A stretch of DNA of 27,500 nt from Symbiodinium natans (taxonomy: Eukaryota; Sar; Dinophyceae; Suessiales; Symbiodiniaceae), in the NCBI GenBank assembly GCA_905221605.1, contig CAJNDS010001191.1:85001-112500 (forward strand), read 5' to 3'. Below the pieces are notes generated by a model. That model was not told the DNA's origin. It searched no databases and saw only the letters and a list, made by a program, of their open reading frames with translations. The position numbers and the translations under genes were made by a program. Positions 1 through 8,200 of this stretch are shown here, piece by piece (position 1 is the stretch's first letter; every line of letters starts with the position of its first letter).

Positions 1-1061
1 ATTGAACCCCCTAAACGTTGAACCCTAAATCCTAAACCGTAAACCATGAACCCTAAAAGCATGTCCAAACCCAAGGTCCTATGAGTTCCCTGGTGCGGTT
101 CACGTGCATTTCGCCCAATAGGGTTTAGGGTTTAGGGTTTATAGGGTTATCCCCAAGATGCCCTTAACACATCCTAGCCCTGGCAATAAGAACCCAAAAT
201 AGCGGGAACCCCGGCTTTAAGTCGCAATCACTTGGCCTAAACCCTGAACCCTAAACGCTAAACCCCCTAACCGTGCCAACCTTGATCCGCGGAGACCCTC
301 ATTCGCTGAAGCCGCTAAACATCTCAACTCGCAAGCCCTAAGCCGAAAGGCGTGCCCAACTGGCTCGCAGCTTCTGCCCGGAGCTTTGAACAGTTTGGGG
401 CTTTGGGGTCTATGAGCGTTTGTTTTCAAGGGGGTTACCGGTTGAGGCTTCAGATGTTTTGGGCCCCTAAACCCTAAACCCTAAACCCTAAACCCTAAAC
501 CCTAAACCTGTGGCATGGCCGTTTCAGGAGTCACGCTACTGAGATCTCAGGCGGCTTAGGCGCAGTACGAATTAGGGTTTAGGGGCTTGGGGGCTTAGGG
601 GTTTAGGGGTTTAGGGGTTTGGGGTTTGGGGTTTAGGGTTTAGGGGTTTGGGGTTTAGGGTTTAGGGTTTAGGGTTTAGGGTTCGAATTAAACTACTAGG
701 ACTTAGAGTGGGCCCTTATTAGCTTTAAACCAAAAAGGGTACCCTTATTCCTCAATTACTCTTGGGTCGAAACTACCTCCGCCCTTAACCCTAACCCTAA
801 ACCCTAAAGCACTGAATCAAATAAGCTACATAAACCCCAAACCCAAACCGGCGACCCAAGCTTCAGCAAGACAATTCAATGCTTGTGCGAAGCCTCAGCT
901 CGGGATGCGTTGGTTTGGGAGGGATCTGAAGAGAGGTCTTAGGAAGAGAAGAACACATAGTACTATTCATGGAAAGCACTCATAACAATACTGGTAGTCG
1001 TCAGAATGACTATACTAAAAACGGCAAGAATAGTTTTTCATTCTACTAGTCGTCACGGAAG
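1..1061. repeat. Mosaic of degenerate telomere-like repeats and unique islands
   Basis: Short CCCTAAA runs (about 1-56, 465-507, 784-808) alternate with TTTAGGG runs (120-143) and a TTTAGGG/TTTAGGGG/TTTGGGG variant run (571-685). The islands between them, about 145-460, 508-570, 686-783 and 840-1061, hold no gene I can support. The minus-strand open stretch at 217-429 is compatible with coding but lacks clear splice signals. A weak exon-like segment follows an acceptor near 527. Confidence 0.7.
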
Positions 1062-1290
1062 CCCCAAACCCCAAACCCCAAACCCCAAACCCCAAACCCC
1101 AAACCCCAAACCCCAAACCCCAAACCCCAAACCCCAAACCCCAAACCCCACACCCCAAACCCCAAACCCCAAACCCCAAACCCCAAACCCCAAACCCCAA
1201 ACCCCAAACCCCAAACCCCAAACCCCAAACCCCAAACCCCAAACCCCAAACCCCAAACCCCAAACCCCAAACCCCAAACCCCAAACCCCA
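1062..1290. repeat. (CCCCAAA)n variant telomere array, about 32 copies
   Basis: A near-perfect 7-bp tandem array of CCCCAAA, one base different from the telomeric CCCTAAA, with a single CCCCACA variant near 1150. Being period 7 it is open in several frames on both strands, which gives spurious PNPKPQT and GFGVWGL peptides. Homogenisation of one variant suggests local amplification by slippage or unequal exchange rather than direct telomerase addition. Confidence 0.9.
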
Positions 1291-1307
1291 ACTGACTTTT
1301 CGCCCAG

Positions 1308-1370
1308 GCCGGCTGGCAGATGCCCTATGCTGCAACGCCGGGGGCTTGCAAAGGACGGACACTGCCCTAA
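1308..1370 (+). CDS. Candidate exon after the CCCCAAA array
   Basis: Directly after the array is a textbook 3' splice site: a branch-like ACTGAC, a pyrimidine run and CAG|G at 1303-1308. The following frame is open for 20 codons (starts [12 protein letters not shown]) until a TAA formed by the next telomeric run at 1368. No clear GT donor is visible; AAAG|GACGG near 1352 would be a GA donor, a class reported in dinoflagellates. Product unknown. The acceptor is convincing; the exon end is not. Confidence 0.3.
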   Translation, partial: AGWQMPYAATPGACKGRTLP

Positions 1371-1433
1371 ACCTAAACCCTAAACCCTGGATGTCGGTCG
1401 AAGTCCGAGCTTCAGAGAGAAAGCGCCCCGCCG

Positions 1434-1514
1434 GGTTTAGGGTTTGTGGTTTCTAGGGTTTACAGGCTTCACAGGGTTTATAGGGTTTATAGGGTTTCTA
1501 GGATTGTACAGGGT

Positions 1515-1581
<67 letters not shown>

Positions 1582-1583
1582 GG
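1434..1583. repeat. TTTAGGG-derived run followed by (TTGAGGG)n array
   Basis: Positions 1434-1509 hold irregular TTTAGGG and TTTATAGGG units. Positions 1510-1583 hold about ten tandem TTGAGGG units, a homogenised variant heptamer. Confidence 0.85.
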
Positions 1584-1605
1584 CCGCTCACACCGTGATT
1601 GGCAG

Positions 1606-1622
1606 GAGCTGCCGGTGGACAG
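1606..1622 (+). CDS. Candidate short exon upstream of the retroelement
   Basis: The island following the TTGAGGG array has an acceptor ATTGGCAG|GAG (AG at 1604-1605) and a possible donor GACAG|GTTTGG at 1623. The 17-nt segment reads ELPVD plus two bases, and its phase fits the candidate exon at 10777-10850 on the far side of the retroelement. The frame also stays open well past 1623, so the true end may be later; a second strong acceptor (pyrimidine tract plus CCCCAG|G) lies near 1684. Weak call made on context. Confidence 0.2.
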
Positions 1623-1701
1623 GTTTGGAGGGACAACATGCCAGCAGCAGGCCGCGAGCCTTCTCCCTCCCTCACCCTCCCCAGGGCGGCCTGCTCGAAA
1701 A

Positions 1702-1944
1702 CCTCAACCCCAAACACCCTAAACCCTCAACCCTCAACCCTAAACCCTCAACCCTGAACCCTAAACCCTAAGCCCTAAACCCTAAACCCTAAACCCTAAA
1801 CCCTAAACCCTAAACCCTAAACCTAAACCCTAAACCCTAAACCCTAAACCCTAAACCCTAAACCCTAAACCCTAAACCCTAAACCCTAAACCCTAAACCC
1901 TAAACCCTAAACCCTAAACCCTAAACCCTAAACCCTAAACCCTA
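1702..1944. repeat. CCCTAAA telomeric array, 5' flank of the retroelement
   Basis: The array starts with CCCTCAA/CCCTAAA mixtures (about 1702-1760) and becomes nearly perfect CCCTAAA to 1944, where the LTR begins mid-unit. The same array resumes in the same orientation at 10640, showing that the retroelement split one array. Confidence 0.95.
1940..1944. repeat. Left target-site duplication CCCTA
   Basis: CCCTA precedes the 5' LTR and recurs right after the 3' LTR at 10640-10644, matching the 5-bp duplication typical of LTR-element integrases. Because the target is a 7-bp repeat, 12-bp and longer duplications fit equally well, so the true length is ambiguous. Confidence 0.75.
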
Positions 1945-2165
1945 TGCGGAGCTGCAACTGGTATTGTAAAAAGAGTTAGTGTTGGAAGTTGAAAGGGTTA
2001 ATAAACCCGGAAATCATTTTTTGGCTCAAGACTGGGCCATGTGCCTGGTAGTAAAAGGTGAGTGCCCTGTGGTTTGGGTTTGTTGTGTGGTTGATCCAGG
2101 GAAATCAAGGGATTCTGTTGGGGTTGACTTTTCGGTTTCTCGTCCCCCTTCGGGTTCCCCCCGTA
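1945..2165 (+). repeat. 5' LTR (221 bp)
   Basis: Begins TGCGGAGC and ends CCCCCCGTA. It differs from the 3' LTR only at 2016 (A versus T at 10490) and 2021 (T versus A at 10495). Both differences fall inside a spliced-leader-like motif (2007-2030). No TATA box is evident, as is usual for dinoflagellates. U3/R/U5 borders cannot be placed from sequence alone. Confidence 0.93.
2007..2030 (+). promoter_or_regulatory. Spliced-leader-like (DinoSL relict) motif inside the LTR
   Basis: The last 12 bases, TTTTGGCTCAAG (2019-2030), are identical to the 3' end of the 22-nt dinoflagellate spliced leader. Upstream CCG...CA at 2007-2016 aligns with the leader's 5' part if about three inserted bases are allowed. 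The 3' LTR copy (10481-10504) has one mismatch in the 12-mer. Relict leaders left by reverse transcription of trans-spliced mRNA are known in dinoflagellates; finding one inside an LTR suggests the element's transcripts are or were trans-spliced. The match is seen; the mechanism is inferred. Confidence 0.6.
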
Positions 2166-2177
2166 GGTTATGAGCCC
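2166..2177 (+). other. Primer-binding site, initiator tRNA-Met anticodon arm
   Basis: GGTTATGAGCCC starts at the first base after the 5' LTR. Its reverse complement GGGCTCATAACC matches the conserved anticodon stem-loop of eukaryotic initiator tRNA-Met, with the CAT anticodon in the loop. Drosophila copia primes from the same internal position of a half tRNA. The 65-bp leader between the LTR and the ORF1 start (2166-2230) otherwise shows nothing recognisable. Confidence 0.82.
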
Positions 2178-2230
2178 AAATTAGGTTCCCTGCGGTTTGT
2201 GTTTCGGCTTTAGGGTGGAAGCTTGAAGCC

Positions 2231-5200
2231 ATGGCGACCAACTGGTTACGGACTGGGGTGGCATCATCAAGCTCCACTGTGGGCGACCAAGGTGATGGTG
2301 GTGTCAAAAGGTCTGCAACGGGTGAAAAAGTCGTTCCCAATGAGGAAGCTCTGGTTGATGTTGGTGGTATGCGTGGCGAAGAGAAGCCGGTGGTGGAAGG
2401 ACTGGAAGACCAGATGGAAGCAGTTTTGCTGCGCCTTCTGAGCAAACATGGGCATCTTCTTCGAGCTGCGGAATCTGCTGAATCAACGGGAGCGCCAACA
2501 ACAAGCTCCTCTACGTCAAAGATGGTGGAGCAAGGGTGCCAGACAGAACTGGTTGGGGATGTTATCCCTGTTTCCAAGCGAGCTCGCAACAAGGTGAGTT
2601 TCGCAGCTGAAAGTGGTGATCTGCTGACAGGTGAAGTGGAAGAAACTGCGCCTGTTGCTGCGACAAAAAGCAGTATCCTCGTCGTTGGGGACGCAGAAGG
2701 AGTCGTTCCTGTTGCTATGGTGATGAGTGAAGGAGAAATCCTGGAATTGGAGGCAGCAAGAATACAGCAGGAGTCAGATGAAGACTTATACGCTGGTGGT
2801 GGAGGCAAAGCGTCTCAGGCTGCTGACCTTCCAATCATCGACTGCGATGGGAAGACATGGGAACGCCATTTTCATGAGGATGGGAGAGAGTATTTTTACT
2901 GCTGGGACACTGGAGATACCCAATGGGTGTTGCCTAAGAGGACTGGAATGGCTGGAAATAGCGAGGGGCCAGGTGTTGGAATGGGCATTGTCCCTGTGGA
3001 AGATGAGCCAACGCTGGGTGCTACTTCGTCTCCGTCATCTATTGAGTCTTCTAGGGCACAGCAGGGTAGCATGGAAAGTGTGAACAGCGGTGTAAATAGT
3101 GTAAGTGAAAAGGATTTTTCCTCTACTATCGGGGATAGCGGTCCTAAGGGTGGTGGTGACGCCCCGACCTCGGGTTCTCCTGATGAAGAGGGGATTTCTG
3201 GAAACCGAGCAGACATCGCTGAAGCTCAACATCTGGATCGGGAAGAAGTGGAGACGCTTTCTGAGGGTGTGGCAGCGGTGGAATCGGTGGGTCCAGAAGA
3301 AAAAATGCCCAATGCGGAGATCGGAATTGTGTCGGCTGCAGAAGAGCGAATGGTGGATGTGGTGCCTATCGTTCAGGAAGATGGCCCTGGAAATTTGGAT
3401 GACGAAGAGAAAAAGTTGTGCATTACGACTGAGGAAGTCTCCTCGTTTGGTGCCGAGAATTCTGCCATTCAAAGGGAAAAGGAAACTTCTGAAACTGCTG
3501 GAGACACGGTTGATAAGAAAGATGAGGCCTGGAGCGCCAATGAAGCGCGGGTCGATGCGCCAGATAGTACCTGGAGTGCGAATGAGGCACGGGTTGAGGT
3601 GCATATGGTGGTACGTTCCACGGGTGACTGCAACAATGGGGCGCAGGTCTCCGCAGCAGCTGATGATGGAGGTTCACAGGTGGACGCACTGGTGCAACCT
3701 GAAGTTAGCCGCGAGGAACGAAATGACAAGGACTACACCGGAGCCAATGAGGCAGCTGTGGTCAATGATGGTGACAATCCTCCTTTGGAAACCATGGAAC
3801 CAAAGGAGCCTGCGGTGGAAGAAAGTGTGCCTGCCGTGGATGATCAACTCAATCGCCCTGCAGCGGAAGAAAATTTGCCTGCTGCAGAAGGTGTGACAAA
3901 GGACACCAATGAAGGGTCCACTCCCATGAAGGGAGAAGCGTTGCCGTCTGGAGGTTCACCGGAAGTCGACACCGAGCGAACTGAAGCAGATGAGGCAAAG
4001 CCTTTGGCAGAGAAAAAGGGAAGTCCTGAAATCCAAGAGCACAAAAAAGATGAGCTTGTGGGACTCGTGGAACAGGACGGGCAGTGTGACCCAAAGGTGA
4101 AGACAAAGGATGCGCCAGGAGCCGATGATACAGAAGAGCAGGCAAAGAAAGTTCCCCGAGCGGGAGCCTTGGAATCACCTGGGACACATTGCTATGAAGA
4201 GGGAGATAAGATCACTGGTCTAGTGCGCTGCATCAATGGGTATGGAGCCTTTTTGGACTACGGTGATCTAAATGTATTGATTCCTGCAGAAGGGAACAAT
4301 GTACATCAGTTCCAATTTGGTGATACTGTCAATGGAACAGTGAAACGGGTGGAAGATGATGGTACCATAATCTTGGACACCTTTCTGGTGTTGGAAGAGA
4401 ACGAGGAGGATTCCTCTCCAAAGCTGCGCAAATGGAAGGACAGCGGCTGGGGTACATGGTGGACAGGCTCATGGCAGACTGGTCAATGGTACAAAGGTTC
4501 CGATGGTCAATGGGACTGGAAGTCAGAGGAACCGCAGTCTCGTGAGCGGTTTGCCGAGTCAAAAGCATCCTCGAAGGAACAAGAGGAGGCGGAGCAGAAA
4601 CAGCTCTATGGAGAGAAGATCTGTCGAAATCTCCTGGAAGATGAAACAATTGATAATGACTACGTGGGCAAAATCACTGGGATGTTGTTGGGTCGTTCAA
4701 TGGATGTGATCCTGGAGTGTATTGCAGATCATGCATTCCTGAATAATGAGGCTCGGAGCGCATACAACATCTTGCTAAGTGATGATTGGAAGCCTGAGGA
4801 GAAAGAACGTGTCGGTGTGGAAGAAACAACCACTTTTTCCCGGAAGCAGTACCACGACGCGCTCTACGAACTGGCACGCAAGAAAAGAAGATTTAGTGGA
4901 CCAGTTGTGGGTGAAGCGGTGGCAATGTTGCTGAGCAAGGGAAAAGATGAGCTTTGGAACGAGCTGTGGTTGGACACCAAGCGATTTCTGCAAGAGCTTG
5001 ACGGTGCAGTCGAGGAGATGAGCAAGAGGGAAAACAGGCCGATAGAGACCTATATGGATCCCGATCAGTACAAAAAGGCTCACACGACTCCGAAAACTGT
5101 GTCACTTGGATACAGTAAGCTGTGCAGGTTCTTCAATCAAGGGAGGTGTCGAAATGGAGATGGGTGTTCCTATGAACATCGTCGCTACGGTGAAGGGTGG

Positions 5201-8200
5201 CCTGAAGGAGAGCCAGCTGAGCCAAAGAACAGCCAAACAACTGGTGACGAGGATGGGGACATCGGTGGCCCTCCAACTGATGAAGGTACGGTGGATGAGG
5301 TGCAGCAGGGGCGGGAGGATTCGGCCTTCCGAGCCCAGTACAACTATGGCAAAGGGACATCAAAAGGTGAGCCTACACTGGGTGAAACAAAGAGACGGCT
5401 GTGTCTGTATTACAACCAAAGTGGTTGTAAATATGGGACTGCGTGCAGGTATCTCCACGACGATGACGTGGCATTGGAAGGGACTTGGGAGCCTGGCAAA
5501 TCTTGGGACAATGCTTCCAGAAGGGCACTAAGGGACGCGGGGTTCCACCAGTGCTGTTTCGACTACTATCTCAAAGGGAGATGTCGTGTGCGATTTGGCT
5601 GCAAGTATTCTCACGAAGAGATGTCTGAGGACCGGCTGGCCCAGTTGAAGCATTTGGTGAATGTGGCAAACCATGTGTCCTTTCAAAGGGCAAAGGGATT
5701 GGAGATTCCTGACAGGAACGCTTTTCAACCACCAGTAAGTGGGGGAGCAGAATCTTCGTCCTCCTCAGCACCACAAGCGCTGCAGATGACCAATGTGTCA
5801 CAAAAAGATGGTGAAAAGGGTATTCTGGATGAAGAAGAGGCTGATGAACAAAAGAATTCGGTGGCTGCATCTACTAGCACTCAGCTTCACAATCCAGAGG
5901 AGCCAATTGAAAATTGGATGGCTCGCAACCAACACCTGTGGGTGTATACCCCTCATGTAAGTGAGGTGATGATTACCCTTGGTGTGACCAATGTGTCGGA
6001 CTTGCAAGAGTTCATCTTTGTGGAAGATTTGGTTGACAAAGGGATCAACAAGGTGACCGCGTGCAAAATTCTGCAATTGGTGGGTGAGGTCCGATATCGA
6101 CCGGGAGGACCGGAAAAGGCAGTTCCTTCTGATGCATCTGTACGAGTACAACAATCTTCTGGGAACAAAGGGACTGGAAGAGCGGCGGTGCGAACCCTCA
6201 CTCAGGTGCGTGAAGCTGAAGACTCCGGTGCAAAAACGATGCCGAGAGGCTCCTATCGGGAGCTTTTTGATAAGGTCAAGTACCGTGACGCTTGGACGCT
6301 GGCGCAGAGGTCTCCGCTGTGTGTACAGAAGCTGAAGTTGGTGGGAGTTGGAATGCCGCCGGTGAATCCACCAACAAAAAAATATCGGTCAAGATCAAAC
6401 CCTGTGAAAAGGGGAAGGCCCTTGCTGGACAAAAAACAGGTGCGACAGGTGCCACGCTCTCGCTCACAGCGACGAGCACAACCGGCGGAAGTGGTGGAGA
6501 AACCAAAACCGCTGGAACTGAAGCCTCGTGGTGGGTTGTCGTATCGGTTCAGCAGAGCGTGGGCAGATGTGGTGGACGATGATGATCAGGCGGAGGCTTT
6601 GGTTTCTTATGCCGCTTCCTCAAGCGATTCAAGCGAGGAAGAGACCAAGGCTGTGCACCGCATGCGGGAAATCCTTTTGCAAGAAAGGGATTCACAGAGA
6701 ACTGCGATTCGTGGCAATGTTCCGATGGGTGGTTCTTCCGGCCCCAATGCTGGGCAGAAAAAATCGGTTCACCTTGGCAAGGAACGCGACAAAGCGTCGC
6801 GGGGGGAGACCCGCCAAGAAGTGACTTCTCAAGTTTTTTCGCTACCACAACCTTCTCGTCGAACTGAACAGTCTCAAAAAAGAGCAAGGGATGGCTCAGT
6901 TATGATTGGTTCGCTGGCGGTGGGCTCCACGGATGAGGTTTTACCTGGGCAAGGTGTTGCTGGACAGGTGAATAGATCTGAAGGCGATCAAGTTCTTCCT
7001 GGGCAAGAAGTGGCTGGACAGGAGACGGCGCTGGAAGGAGCAGTGCAAATTCCCGGCGAGGAGACTGACCAAAATGAAGGGGAAGGTGGGAGCAATGATC
7101 TCCGTGGTGATGATGCGAAGAAGCTGGACGGTGGTTTGGTGAGGAGTGACCTTCAGCAATTGCTGGTTAAAGGCCTTCTGAATCGGATTTATTGGAAGGT
7201 GGCAGTTGGCAAGTTGCCGGTCGGGCAAAGAGACTGCCAAAAAGGGTCCAATAAAATGGATCGAAATTTGGTTATTAGCATGTCATCCGAGGGTGCAAGC
7301 GAACAGGAAGAGAACCTGGCACTGGAGGACGATGCTGATCAGCCAATGGGTGACGGTGCGATGGTAGTTCTGGTGTATGATCCAAGGACGCTGATTCAGT
7401 CGCCAACAACTGATTGGGTTATGTGTCGTGGTCTGGCCGATCGTTCCATCTGGCCAGCAATGGCGTACACAGCACAGAGAATATGTGCTGAAATGGTTCA
7501 AGTGGATGAACTGAACGCCCAGTTGAATACTGGGACACTCCTTTTTGAAAGGAGAGATCAAGGATATTATTGTGATTTGCATCATTCGTTCCATGACAAT
7601 CCGTGCTTGCCGGTGGTGGGAAATTATCCTCTTTCGGTGATGGGTGCACTGCTTTCTCCTGGCCTGGAAAAGGAATTCAGGGATACTGGAAAGTTTGGAA
7701 CTGCTATGGAGGCAATAGCCTATGATTGGAGTCGCAGTCCAGGCATGGAAGTTCATGTAGAACTTATGGCAAGGGTAGCCAATCTGGTTGCTCCATTCCT
7801 TCGACTTGGAGGCCAAGGAACAGTGGTGAATTCCGAGTTTCTCTGGCAGCACGGGAGGGACCAAATGATGGAGTTCCTCCAGGCAGCGACTTGCGCTGAT
7901 CAATTGGAAGTTCTCTGGAACAGAATGGACGACGATGCTGATGAGGAGGTGGATCCTACAGGAATGGTGCCGGAGATCCCCGATCAACAAGGTGCGGTAC
8001 TGGATCAAGGGAACAATGAATCCCTTATTCCCATTGAAGATGCTGGAGGTGAGACACTTGGTGACACTGGAAGGGATGGCAAAGCGCCAGAAGTCTCTCC
8101 GGAAGAGGAGACATCCAGTGGATCGTCAAGACTGGCGGGCACAAGGATTTTCTTGTGGTCAGTGTACTCTCGCGTTGCTTCCAACTTCTCTATGCAGGAC

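Noticed and set aside
1006-1383. Open frames on both strands through the CCCCAAA array (PNPKPQT and GFGVWGL repeats)
   Set aside because: A period-7 repeat without stop words is open in many frames; the peptide is a by-product of the array.
1-1944. That the window is a true chromosome end
   Set aside because: Arrays change orientation many times and unique sequence lies on both sides; these are interstitial arrays.
2026-2808. 260-codon minus-strand open frame and other antisense or shifted frames inside 2231-9682
   Set aside because: They are shadows of ORF1; only ORF1 has domains, a good start context and full-length continuity.
6565-6595. Asp-rich VVDDDDQ in ORF1 as a reverse transcriptase YxDD box
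   Set aside because: No preceding aromatic residue and no surrounding palm motifs; it is part of an acidic linker.
7561-7620. Cys/His cluster YCDLHHSFHDNPC in ORF1 as an integrase HHCC zinc finger
   Set aside because: Spacing does not fit H-X3-7-H-X23-32-C-X2-C and no catalytic core follows.
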